From positions 2,480,745 through 2,544,744 of the forward strand of contig NZ_JAFIDJ010000001.1 of assembly GCF_017051705.1 (NCBI RefSeq): 64,000 nt of DNA, written 5' to 3'. A program made the position numbers and the translations under genes. Below the pieces are notes generated by a model. It made no database searches and was not told the DNA's origin. It was given only the letters and a program-made list of their open reading frames with translations. The stretch comes from Algoriphagus lutimaris. GTDB taxonomy: Bacteria > Bacteroidota > Bacteroidia > Cytophagales > Cyclobacteriaceae. This document shows, piece after piece, positions 16,934-24,718 of the stretch (position 1 is the stretch's first letter; the number at the start of each line of letters is the position of its first letter).

Positions 16934-16988
16934 TTGTGGATAATTGTGATATAAACGCAATTGATTTTTGGAGTTTCTTATACAAGTG
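16934..16988 (+). repeat. attC-like hairpin, GTGTTG type, right end altered
   Basis: CTTGT (16934-16938) pairs with ACAAG (16982-16986). The GATAATTGTGATATAAACGC core matches 7516 and 10129. The right end reads GTGCTACC instead of GTGTTG, so the GTT triplet is missing. Confidence 0.4.
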
Positions 16989-17010
16989 CTACCTATCACC
17001 AATCTTAACT

Positions 17011-17730
17011 ATGAAAAAAATCCTTCTTGCATTTATCTTTTTTACCTGTTGCTATTCATCAAAACTTTCTGCTCAAAATGGAATAGATTCCACGTTATTA
17101 AAAGAATTAGAGCGAATGTTTGAAATTGATCAGTTAGCAGCATCTAAGTCCAGAAGCTCTTCGAGTTTATCGACTACTGAGTGGGCTGACAGTGTTTACC
17201 AGGCTCATCAAATATTTCTTGAAAATACTCTTAATAAGTTTGGCTATCCTGGTTATGACAAGTTGGGTAAAAGAGGCTCTAATCTTTATTGGGTGATGGT
17301 TCAACATTCTGATTTTGATACAAATTTTCAGAAACGAGTTCTCGATTCGTTGTATCAAGAAGTACAGATTAACAATGCTGACCCTGTTAACTATGCCTAT
17401 TTATTGGATAGAATTAAGATGAACTTGGGTGAAAAGTTGGTTTATGGCACGCAAGTAACTTATCATTGGTTTACAGGAAAAGCTCGCATTAGGCCTACAA
17501 TTGACCCTGAAAATCTAAATAGTAGAAGAGCTGAGATTGGTCTAGAACCAATTGAAGTATATCTGGAAGAAATGAACGAGGTAAATAATTTACAGGGCAA
17601 CTCAATTATAGGCGGAATAACAAATTTGGGGTTATTGTTGATAATCACCTTAATAGTAATATCAACTTTAGTTGTACTCTTACTTTTTAAAAGGAAAAGA
17701 GCAATAGATAAAAAACCTAAACTGAATTAA
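17011..17730 (+). CDS. DUF6624 domain protein with C-terminal membrane anchor
   Basis: 239 residues from the ATG at 17011, where MKKILLAFIFFTCCYSSKLSAQ is a clear signal peptide; an upstream in-frame GTG at 16936 lies inside the hairpin element. The middle part matches DUF6624 by its landmarks: LERMFEIDQLAASK, NKFGYPGYDKLGKRGSNLYWVMVQHSDFD, FQKRVLDSLY, AYLLDRIKMNLG and YGTQV. Residues about 205-230 form a transmembrane helix followed by KRKRAIDKK, so the domain should be periplasmic and anchored at its C-terminus. Function of DUF6624 is unknown. The last codons and stop lie inside a perfect 8-bp inverted repeat (17717-17742). Confidence 0.75.
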   Translation: MKKILLAFIFFTCCYSSKLSAQNGIDSTLLKELERMFEIDQLAASKSRSSSSLSTTEWADSVYQAHQIFLENTLNKFGYPGYDKLGKRGSNLYWVMVQHSDFDTNFQKRVLDSLYQEVQINNADPVNYAYLLDRIKMNLGEKLVYGTQVTYHWFTGKARIRPTIDPENLNSRRAEIGLEPIEVYLEEMNEVNNLQGNSIIGGITNLGLLLIITLIVISTLVVLLLFKRKRAIDKKPKLN

Positions 17731-17742
17731 TACGCAGTTTAG
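17717..17742 (+). repeat. Inverted repeat spanning a stop codon
   Basis: CTAAACTG (17717-17724) and CAGTTTAG (17735-17742) are perfect complements, and the TAA stop (17728-17730) sits in the loop. It is followed by CCAAACCG and then block a, with the same AAACCG junction as at 20278-20284. Confidence 0.55.
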
Positions 17743-17750
17743 CCAAACCG

Positions 17751-18257
17751 CTGTATCCAATTTGAATAGATTTAATCAGGAAAGTTATATTCTTTTTGAT
17801 CATACTTTGGGGTTACATCCGCTATCAGATCCCGAAGAGCGGTTAATTGGTCTTTGATATTTTGAAAGAGATTTCTCAGTTGTTCCTCCTTCGAAATGAC
17901 CTTTCTACTACTCTGCATGATGATCACAGATCATTGCCCCTAATTACTGCAACTGCCTACTTGTTTCAGATTCAGCTATTATGAATTGCCAAAGAGATTT
18001 ATCAGTTCACGAATAATCGGGATCGGCAGTTCCTTCTTCGAAATTACCTGATCACTATTCTGCAAGCTGATCACTGATCACTGACCACTGACCACTGACC
18101 ACTGACCACTGAAAACTAATTCAGTATCCTGCAAACCTTTCAAAAGTTATTTTTCATCAATTGGAAGGAGATTATAAATCTTGTGCTCAAAAACTTTTGG
18201 GATAGGGTAGAGATGAAAGTCACTGAAAACCTTAATTTTATAACAAGGACTCCACCT
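17751..18257 (+). repeat. Full-length noncoding module, copy 3
   Basis: It starts CTGTATCCAATTTGAATAG (17751-17769). It then has block b (about 17801-17843), two block d copies (short at about 17868-17901, full at about 17993-18048), block e as two TGATCAC plus four TGACCAC units (18068-18109), and block f (about 18113-18240). It is closed by the hairpin 18258-18318. Block c is missing and block d is duplicated. Confidence 0.65.
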
Positions 18258-18318
18258 ACTTGTGGATAATTGCGATTTATACGCAATAGATTTTTGGAGC
18301 AGCGTATGTACAAGTGTT
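18258..18318 (+). repeat. attC-like hairpin, GTGTTG type
   Basis: ACTTGT (18258-18263)/ACAAGT (18310-18315), then GTT (18316-18318). The perfect inner stem is ATTGCG (18269-18274)/CGCAAT (18282-18287), a compensated variant of the ATTGTG/CACAAT stem at 10139-10157. The next gene starts 20 bases on. Confidence 0.5.
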
Positions 18319-18337
18319 TCCACACATTTAAAAAAAG

Positions 18338-19267
18338 ATGATGACAAGAAAAGTATACTTCACAATATTTGTTTTGATTGTGTCCTGTAATTTGACTTTT
18401 GGACAATGGCCAATGTCAAACGACCCTGAATTTAACTCTGAAGTAAAAGAGCCAACTTATAAAAAGGGGAAAGGACCAAAAATACTCTTAGATGGTGCTC
18501 ACCATAACTTTTTTATTCAATGGGATTTTATAAAACCTTTCTCTGACCTGGCAAAAGCTGATGGATACCAAACAATAGTAGATAGTTCAAAATTTACACC
18601 TGAATATTTAAAACGCTTTGACGTTGTAATGATTATTACGTCTCTTCCATTCAACTTCACCACTAAAAATCAGGTAACAGATGAATCTACGTTCTCTAAA
18701 GACGAGATAAATAGCTTGTATGATTGGGTTAACAACGGTGGTTCACTTTTAGTTTTTAGTGAACATGCACCATTTGACCAAGCAATCAACCCACTTCTAA
18801 ATCAGTTTGGAATTGAGTCGAGTATTGGAACAACAATTGACAGTTTGAACTATAACAAAGAAATTGGAAGAACAGGATGGATAGAATTTACCAAGGATAA
18901 TGGACTTCTAAATATTGAACATCCAATAGTTAAAGGGAGAACACCGTCGAATCAAGTTAATCGCTTGCTGACATTTGGAGGTAGTGGACTTAATGGAAAG
19001 AATTATACCAACCTGTTAAGGTTGTCTGAATCATCAGAAAACGTAGTTCATAGTACAGGAGTTGGGCCAATTGGAAAAGGTAATTCACAGGCTTTGGCAG
19101 GAAATGTCGGTAAAGGAAAAGTAGTTGCTCTTGGAGATTCGAACGGATTTACAGCAATGGTTTTTGACCAAAATGATGGAACAAAACAAAAAGCTGGTAT
19201 GAATTTAGAAAATTACGATTGGAAACAATTTGTATTGAATACTTTATACTGGCTATCAACTGAATAA
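18338..19267 (+). CDS. Secreted DUF4350-like protein
   Basis: 309 residues with a signal peptide (VYFTIFVLIVSCNLTFGQ). The body resembles the DUF4350 / glutamine-amidotransferase-like (GIFT) fold: ILLDGAHHNFF near the start, FDVVMIITSLPFN, EINSLYDWVNNGGSLLVFSEHAPFD, and GKVVALGDSNGFTA near the end. This arrangement is seen in bacterial proteins that bind sugars or lie in gliding and transport operons, but no catalytic Cys is obvious. It is likely periplasmic. A second ATG at 18341 would only drop one residue. It is followed 13 bases later by the cleanest long attC-like site, so gene plus site make a complete cassette. Confidence 0.65.
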   Translation: MMTRKVYFTIFVLIVSCNLTFGQWPMSNDPEFNSEVKEPTYKKGKGPKILLDGAHHNFFIQWDFIKPFSDLAKADGYQTIVDSSKFTPEYLKRFDVVMIITSLPFNFTTKNQVTDESTFSKDEINSLYDWVNNGGSLLVFSEHAPFDQAINPLLNQFGIESSIGTTIDSLNYNKEIGRTGWIEFTKDNGLLNIEHPIVKGRTPSNQVNRLLTFGGSGLNGKNYTNLLRLSESSENVVHSTGVGPIGKGNSQALAGNVGKGKVVALGDSNGFTAMVFDQNDGTKQKAGMNLENYDWKQFVLNTLYWLSTE

Positions 19268-19280
19268 AAAAAACGTGTGG

Positions 19281-19410
19281 TAACAATGTATAACCGCAAT
19301 TACGGTGGATTCGACTACGTCCGAATCCACTAGGAATTGCTAAAGTCAGTGCCATACCGAAAATTACCGCATATTAACCCGTAACTGACAGTTATACGAG
19401 ACCGTTAGGC
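19281..19410 (+). repeat. Long attC-like hairpin, 130 bases (best long example)
   Basis: Four nested perfect stems: TAAC (19281-19284)/GTTA (19404-19407), GTATAAC (19288-19294)/GTTATAC (19391-19397), GCAATT (19296-19301)/AATTGC (19335-19340) and GTGGATTCG (19305-19313)/CGAATCCAC (19322-19330). The right end GTTAGGC (19404-19410) fits the attC R' consensus GTTRRRY. Length and layout resemble the long Vibrio-type attC repeats. A DUF6090 gene starts 23 bases after it, with no noncoding module between. Confidence 0.65.
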
Positions 19411-19433
19411 TTCATTATGACCTACCTTTAGCA

Positions 19434-20153
19434 ATGATAAAATTGTTTAGAAATATTCGTCAAAATTTGCTTTCCGAGGGAAAAACTGGAAAGTATATGA
19501 AATACGCCATTGGAGAAATTATTTTGGTAGTTATTGGTATTTTGATTGCATTAGCGATAAACAATTGGAATGAGGCAAGAAAAAATAGGGTTAAAGAAAA
19601 AGACATTCTTTTTGAAATTGCAGAAACCCTAGAAGTTAATGCAAAAACACTCGATTCTAGTATTTTTTGGGGAAATAGATTTATTAAAGAGCGGCAAAAC
19701 TATCTTAAATCAGTTAGGGAGAAAAAACCTTATAATGACACAATGCAACAAGGTTTTCAACGTATGAATTTGGGATTTTCTCGTACAGCTCTTTCAAAAT
19801 CTGGATATGAAATGCTAAAGATTAGTGGATTTGATTTATTACAATCAAAGTCCTTAAAAAAAGAAATACTTAATTTATTTGAAGTTACTTATCCTAATTT
19901 AGAACTCAGAGAAAATGATAATCGCCTAAATATTATACTAGAAAATGTCCAATTATACTATTGGCAAAATTTCATGGATACAGACAGTGGCAAATTTCCT
20001 ATTAATTATGAGCAGCTTTTAAATGATAACTACTTTTATGAACTGATAAATGCTTATCTGGAAAGGGAGACTTTATTACGTAATTGGAAAACGGAAACCT
20101 TCGATGAAAATAACCGAGTTCTACAATTAATTAATGATGAATTAAAAAATTAA
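19434..20153 (+). CDS. DUF6090 family membrane protein (paralogue 5)
   Basis: 239 residues: MIKLFRNIRQNLLSEGKTGKYMKYAIGEII, one helix (VVIGILIALAI), NNWNEARKNR at residues 46-55, and a helical C-terminal domain ending RVLQLINDELKN. Function is unknown. The leader is GTTAGGCTTCATTATGACC, the same as before paralogues 3 and 4 apart from the first bases, which here come from a different attC-like end. This is the last gene of the accessory array; the next gene is core and on the other strand. Confidence 0.8.
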   Translation: MIKLFRNIRQNLLSEGKTGKYMKYAIGEIILVVIGILIALAINNWNEARKNRVKEKDILFEIAETLEVNAKTLDSSIFWGNRFIKERQNYLKSVREKKPYNDTMQQGFQRMNLGFSRTALSKSGYEMLKISGFDLLQSKSLKKEILNLFEVTYPNLELRENDNRLNIILENVQLYYWQNFMDTDSGKFPINYEQLLNDNYFYELINAYLERETLLRNWKTETFDENNRVLQLINDELKN

Positions 20154-20569
20154 CGAAAGCACAATACCGGCTATAATTCATTGCTTCTGACTTTCCTCGC
20201 TGAAAGTCCTTGCAAATTTGCTATCCTCAGTTTACGGTTGAAAATCCTTGCGGATTTTATCGCAGCGAAACCCTTGCCAAACCGCTGTATCCAATTTGAA
20301 TAGATTTAATCAGGAAAGTTATATTCTTTTCATACTTTGGAATTACAACCGCGATATTTATGGGGTCCCCAAAAGCGGGAAGTCTACATAAAAACCCTCC
20401 GAAATCTTCACGACTCCGGAGGTTTATATCTTTCAGCTATTGCGTATTACCTAAGAGATTTCTCAGTCCCCGATAATCGAGACTTGTAGTACCTCCTTCG
20501 AAATGGCCTGACTACTACGCAGCTTGCTGATCACTGAGACTGCCCACAGCGATTATCTAATTCAAATAA
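20154..20569 (+). repeat. Terminal spacer: hairpin remnants and truncated noncoding module
   Basis: It has two perfect small inverted repeats: GACTTTC/GAAAGTC (about 20190-20211) and AAAATCC/GGATTTT (about 20244-20261). Then AAACCG and block a (CTGTATCCAATTTGAATAG, 20284-20302), b (about 20331-20380), c (CCCTCCG...CCGGAGG, about 20391-20425) and d (about 20454-20508) follow. Blocks e and f and the closing hairpin are missing except for a TGATCACTGA scrap near 20528. This looks like the decayed right end of the array. Confidence 0.6.
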
Positions 20570-20600
20570 AACCTTCGAGGTCCCAAAGACCTCAAAGGTT
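20570..20600 (-). terminator. Intrinsic terminator of ettA
   Basis: On the minus strand AACCTTTGAGGTC pairs with GACCTCGAAGGTT around a 5-base loop, followed by TTATTT. The hairpin overlaps the last base pair or two of the ettA stop codon. It may also stop transcription leaving the array. Confidence 0.75.
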
Positions 20601-22278
20601 ATCTTAGATTTTTATATCGAATTCGCTTCGGTGTCACATCACCCAGACGCTTTTTCTTGTTCTCTTCATAGTCGGAGAAGTTACCCTCAAACCAGACCAC
20701 CTGAGAATCGCCTTCGAATGCCAGGATATGCGTACAGATCCTATCCAGGAACCATCTGTCGTGGGAAATTACTACGGCACAACCTCCAAAGTTCTCCAGA
20801 GCTTCTTCTAAGGCTCTTAGCGTATTTACATCCAAATCGTTGGTAGGCTCATCGAGTAACAGCAAGTTACCACCTTCTTTTAGCGTTAAAGCCAGATGAA
20901 CCCGGTTCCGTTCTCCACCAGAAAGTACTCCTACCTTCTTCTCCTGGTCTCCTCCTCCGAAGTTAAATTTGGAAACATAAGCTCTTGAATTCACTTCCTT
21001 GTTGCCCAGCTTCATCAATTCATTTCCTTCAGAAATCGTCTGGTATACGGTTTTATTCGGATCCAGAATATCATGTCCCTGATCCACATAGGCAAGTTGA
21101 ACGGTCTCCCCTACTTCGAAATTCCCAGCATCTGGTTTTTCCTGTCCTGTGATCAGCTTGAAAAGCGTGGATTTACCTGCACCATTCGGTCCGATCACAC
21201 CGACAATCCCACCTTGTGGCAAGGCAAAAGATAAGTTTTCGAACAAAAGCTTATCGCCATAGGCTTTGGATACGCCGTTTACCTCTATCACCTTAGCTCC
21301 CAATCGTGGCCCCGGTGGAATAAACAACTCCAATTTTGCTTCTCTTTCCTTAGACTCCTCTCCGACTAATTTATCATAGGCGCTCAAACGGGCTTTTCCT
21401 TTTGCCTGTCGGGCTTTCGGAGTCATTCTGATCCATTCCAGCTCTCGTTCCAAGGTCTTCTGACGCTTGGACTCCGTTTTTTCCTCCTGCTTCAATCGGT
21501 TTTGTTTCTGATCCAACCAAGAAGAGTAATTGCCTTTCCATGGAATCCCTTCCCCACGGTCCAGTTCCAAAATCCATCCCGCCACATTATCCAAGAAATA
21601 ACGGTCGTGCGTCACGGCAATGACAGTACCTTTGTAATTCTGTAAATGTTGCTCCAACCAATGTACAGATTCCGCATCCAGGTGGTTGGTCGGTTCGTCG
21701 AGTAACAAGACATCCGGTTCCTGTAATAAAAGTCGACAAAGTGCCACTCTTCTTTTTTCACCACCGGAAAGGTTTGCCACGTTGGCATCACTAGGGGGAA
21801 GTCGCAAAGCATCCATGGCTTTGTCCAGCATGACATCGAGTTCCCAGGCGTTGGCAGCATCCAGTTTTTCCTGTACTTCTCCTTGCTTGGTGATCAGTTT
21901 ATCCATGGCATCCGGGTCCTCCATCAAGGCAGGATCCATGAACTTCTCATTGATCTCTTCAAATTCTTTCAGCAAAGCAACCGTCTCGGCTACAGCCTCT
22001 TCAACCACCTCTTTTACGGTCTTAGAAGGGTCTAATTGAGGTTCTTGCTCCAGCATTCCCACGGAATACCCGGGAGACCAAACTACTTCACCTTGGTATT
22101 CTTTGTCCTTCCCAGCGATGATTTTCAGCAAGGAAGACTTACCGGAACCATTGAGTCCGAGAACCCCAATTTTGGCTCCATAAAAAAATGAGAGATAGAT
22201 ATCCTTTAATACTTTTTTCTGCGGCGGATAGATTTTTGAGACTCCAGCCATAGAAAAGATGATTTTTTCTGCACTCAT
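20599..22278 (-). CDS. ettA: Energy-dependent translational throttle protein EttA (ABC-F ATPase)
   Basis: 559 residues, close to the usual 555. It has two ABC cassettes: Walker [10 protein letters not shown] near residue 40 and GPNGAGKST near 360, signatures LSGGEKRR and LSGGERNR, and Walker [12 protein letters not shown] and [11 protein letters not shown]. The insert between [17 protein letters not shown] is the EttA-type Arm region, and the linker has the charged [16 protein letters not shown] helix. EttA binds the ribosomal E site and gates the first elongation step according to the ATP/ADP ratio. It is cytosolic, monocistronic and ended by a strong terminator. It is the first core gene right of the accessory array and the first on the minus strand. 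Confidence 0.95.
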   Translation of the reverse strand: MSAEKIIFSMAGVSKIYPPQKKVLKDIYLSFFYGAKIGVLGLNGSGKSSLLKIIAGKDKEYQGEVVWSPGYSVGMLEQEPQLDPSKTVKEVVEEAVAETVALLKEFEEINEKFMDPALMEDPDAMDKLITKQGEVQEKLDAANAWELDVMLDKAMDALRLPPSDANVANLSGGEKRRVALCRLLLQEPDVLLLDEPTNHLDAESVHWLEQHLQNYKGTVIAVTHDRYFLDNVAGWILELDRGEGIPWKGNYSSWLDQKQNRLKQEEKTESKRQKTLERELEWIRMTPKARQAKGKARLSAYDKLVGEESKEREAKLELFIPPGPRLGAKVIEVNGVSKAYGDKLLFENLSFALPQGGIVGVIGPNGAGKSTLFKLITGQEKPDAGNFEVGETVQLAYVDQGHDILDPNKTVYQTISEGNELMKLGNKEVNSRAYVSKFNFGGGDQEKKVGVLSGGERNRVHLALTLKEGGNLLLLDEPTNDLDVNTLRALEEALENFGGCAVVISHDRWFLDRICTHILAFEGDSQVVWFEGNFSDYEENKKKRLGDVTPKRIRYKNLR

Positions 22279-22408
22279 GTGGTATATTTTGCGTTACAAT
22301 TTCACTAAATGGTAAAGATGGCAAAAAAACCCCTTTCTTAGGATAAGTGCTTTTGAATTAATTAATTTGCCAAAAATTGGAAACGACCACCTAACCTACT
22401 GTAGAGCA

Positions 22409-23656
22409 ATGGAGCATCCGTATGGATATATAAAGGATAACAAAGTTTATTTAAAAGGATTTTTAGGTCAGGATGACAGGGTGATTGGAGAGGTTAAGGA
22501 AGACGAAGCCTCCACAATCAGCTATTTTGAAACAAGGTTCGATCAACTCAAAGAGAAGGTCGAAAAGCTAAAATCCGATATTCAAGAAAACCAAAACAAA
22601 GGTTCTTTTTTGATGAAGTTGATTCATCTGAGAGATTCTTTGATGCAAGCGGATGCCTTAGGCGATTTTATTCCGCTGATTGAGGAGCTCAATAAGGAAG
22701 AAGAATACCTGAGTGAAATTATCCAGTCCAATCGTGCCAAAAACCTGGAAGTGAAAAAAGCATTGATTCTGGAAGCAGAGGAAATGAAGGATAACACGGA
22801 TTGGAGAGAAACCACGGAGGCTTACAAAGACCTGAAAATGCGTTGGATCAAAACAGGTCCAGTGGAGAAGGAGTTGGAAGAAGAGATTGAAAAGAAATTC
22901 AACGACGCCGTACAGCATTTCTTCGAGAATAGAAGACATTATTACGAAGGACTCGCTTTACAGGCTGAAGAAAATATTAAAGTATATGAGGCCTTGGTGG
23001 TGCAAGCCAGAGAGGCGCATGATTTCCCAGATGCCAAAGTTGCTTTTGAAATCAGTAAAAAAATTCAAAAGGAATGGAAAGCATCCGGAAAAGTCCCCGC
23101 TGAAAAACGTCAACCTTTATGGGATGAATTTTCTAGACTTAACAACCGAATTTTCTCCAGGTACAAACGGACTTTGAATCCAGGGCCATCGATGCACCCT
23201 AGAGAGATCATTCGAAAGGCGGAGCAGCTGACGGACGAAATCAAGAAGCTGGCAGGTCAGCCTACATCCTATGAGTTGATCGGTCAAGCCAAAAAAATTC
23301 AGGAAGAATGGAAGAAACTTCCGATGAGAAAGCCGAAAGAAGTGAATTTGACGGCAAGATCATACCAATTCTTTATGGATATCGTTTTCGAAAAAGCCTT
23401 TTTGGAAAAACTCGTACACGGTAAATACGAGGGTTTTGACGAAAAACCTGCAGAAGAGCAAAAACAAATAAAAATTGCTTTATTAAAGGATCTGCTTCAT
23501 AGAGATCAGACTGAATTGGACACGGCTCAGAGTAATTCTGATAATTTCCGCGTTCAGACTCAGGATTTTGAGATTATGATGCGAAAAAAACTTTCAGGAC
23601 TGAAAAGAAAAGTGGATGTAAAAAATTATATTTTGAGACAACTTTCTTTTAAATAA
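22409..23656 (+). CDS. DUF349 repeat protein
   Basis: 415 residues from the ATG at 22409; the in-frame TTG at 22367 is too close to the divergent ettA region to be preferred. The protein is almost wholly helical and rich in Lys and Glu, with several DUF349 units of about 70 residues. Each carries a conserved Trp in a W+..G.. pattern: MRWIKTGPVEKELEEEIEKKFN, KEWKASGKVPAEKRQPLWDEF, EEWKKLPMRKPKEVN. N-terminally EHPYGYIKDNKVYLKGFLGQDDRVIGEV forms a small beta domain. DUF349 proteins are widespread in Bacteroidota and thought to be cytosolic; their role is not established. It is transcribed divergently from ettA. Confidence 0.8.
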   Translation: MEHPYGYIKDNKVYLKGFLGQDDRVIGEVKEDEASTISYFETRFDQLKEKVEKLKSDIQENQNKGSFLMKLIHLRDSLMQADALGDFIPLIEELNKEEEYLSEIIQSNRAKNLEVKKALILEAEEMKDNTDWRETTEAYKDLKMRWIKTGPVEKELEEEIEKKFNDAVQHFFENRRHYYEGLALQAEENIKVYEALVVQAREAHDFPDAKVAFEISKKIQKEWKASGKVPAEKRQPLWDEFSRLNNRIFSRYKRTLNPGPSMHPREIIRKAEQLTDEIKKLAGQPTSYELIGQAKKIQEEWKKLPMRKPKEVNLTARSYQFFMDIVFEKAFLEKLVHGKYEGFDEKPAEEQKQIKIALLKDLLHRDQTELDTAQSNSDNFRVQTQDFEIMMRKKLSGLKRKVDVKNYILRQLSFK

Positions 23657-23663
23657 TCAGTAC

Positions 23664-23696
23664 TTGATTACATATTTCAAAAAAAATATAATTTTG
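23664..23696 (+). promoter_or_regulatory. Bacteroidota-type promoter of the DUF2795 gene
   Basis: TTG (23664-23666), 22 bases, then TAATTTTG (23689-23696), matching the TTG-N19-23-TAnnTTTG pattern of the Bacteroidota housekeeping sigma factor. The start codon lies 44 bases downstream. Confidence 0.65.
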
Positions 23697-23740
23697 CAAC
23701 CCAATTAAAATCCGGAACACCTATTAATTAAATAAACACT

Positions 23741-23962
23741 ATGTACTGGACACTTGAACTTGCCTCTTATTTAGAAGATGCTCCCTGGCCTGCGACCAAG
23801 GATGAGTTAATTGATTACGGCATCAGATCTGGCGCGCCACTTGAAGTGGTCGAGAACCTCCAGGAATTAGAAGATGACGGCGAGCCTTATGAAACTATTG
23901 AGGAAATTTGGCCTGATTATCCGACCAAAGACGACTTCTTCTTTAACGAGGACGAATATTAA
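23741..23962 (+). CDS. DUF2795 domain protein
   Basis: 73 residues, very acidic. It begins MYWTLELASYLEDAPWPATKDELIDYGIRSGAP and ends with ETIEEIWPDYPTKDDFFFNEDEY. The pattern of a short helical domain with PWPATKDELIDY matches the DUF2795 family, common as a single small gene in Cytophagales and Flavobacteria. Function is unknown; the acidic tail suggests a protein or nucleic-acid mimic interface (speculative). Strong promoter upstream and a terminator hairpin right after it suggest a highly expressed single gene. Confidence 0.8.
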   Translation: MYWTLELASYLEDAPWPATKDELIDYGIRSGAPLEVVENLQELEDDGEPYETIEEIWPDYPTKDDFFFNEDEY

Positions 23963-23968
23963 ATTGAG

Positions 23969-23996
23969 AGCCCTGGCTAGCCTGGGGCTTTCTACT
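23969..23996 (+). terminator. Intrinsic terminator
   Basis: AGCCCTGG (23969-23976) pairs with CCTGGGGCT through mainly G-C pairs, then TTTCTACTTTTC. It lies between convergent genes (DUF2795 on + and the LytTR regulator on -) and could serve both. Confidence 0.55.
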
Positions 23997-23998
23997 TT

Positions 23999-24718
23999 TC
24001 ATAATCCTAGTACCTGCCTAAGTCGAGAATAACCCGATTTACTGACTGGCACTTGCTTCCCATTTCTGAGCTTAATCAAGAAATTCTCCCGCTCATAGGG
24101 TTCAATTTGGGTCACTTCATTTAAGTTGACCATAAAAGACCTATGCACTCTTGAAAATTTGGAGGGGTCCAACACCTCTTCCAGGGATTTCATGGTCATC
24201 TTTTTCAAGTATTTCCCATCCTTCACATGGATGGCGATGTAATCGTCTTCTGCTTCAAAATACAGCACCTCTTTGATCGGAACGATTTTAATTTCGTTCT
24301 TTACCCGCACCACCAATCGCGTGCTTTTCTCCGCCAATTGATTTACCCCCTCCTGTATCACCTCTGGAGATTGGTTCAGGTATTTCTCAATCGCTTGATT
24401 AAATCGAGCCTGAGAAAATGGTTTTAGGAGGTAATCGATCGCTTTTGAATCAAAAGCCTTTAGAGCATATTGATCAAATGCAGTAGTAAATATGACTACC
24501 GGTGGTTCCTCCAATAACTCCAACATTTCAAACCCAGTGATTTTAGGCATCTGAACGTCCAAAAAAATCAGATCAGGCTGATAGGTTTGAATTGCTTTTA
24601 ATCCCTGAAAACCATCCTGACATATTTCCAACACTTCAAATTGTGGAAATGCTTTTAAATATTCCTCTACGATGGAAGCAGCCAATGGCTCGTCATCTAT
24701 GATTAATGTTTTGATCAT
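23999..24718 (-). CDS. LytTR family response regulator
   Basis: 239 residues: receiver domain (MIKTLIIDDEPLAASIVEEYL, phospho-acceptor Asp in LIFLDVQMPK, then the TTAFDQYALKAFDSKAIDYLLKPF stretch), and a C-terminal LytTR DNA-binding domain from about residue 140 (YFEAEDDYIAIHVKDGKYLKKMTMKSLEE, FSRVHRSFMVNLNEV). It is the output partner of the adjacent histidine kinase: its ATG overlaps the kinase stop by four bases (ATGA). Target promoters cannot be read from the window. Confidence 0.9.
   Translation of the reverse strand: MIKTLIIDDEPLAASIVEEYLKAFPQFEVLEICQDGFQGLKAIQTYQPDLIFLDVQMPKITGFEMLELLEEPPVVIFTTAFDQYALKAFDSKAIDYLLKPFSQARFNQAIEKYLNQSPEVIQEGVNQLAEKSTRLVVRVKNEIKIVPIKEVLYFEAEDDYIAIHVKDGKYLKKMTMKSLEEVLDPSKFSRVHRSFMVNLNEVTQIEPYERENFLIKLRNGKQVPVSKSGYSRLRQVLGL

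Noticed and set aside
16936-17010. GTG at 16936 as start of the DUF6624 protein
   Set aside because: It lies in the hairpin element and would bury the clear signal peptide starting at 17011.
1-20569. A transposon or prophage as the cause of the array
   Set aside because: No transposase, integrase, capsid, tail or replication gene, and no terminal inverted repeats bounding the region were seen.
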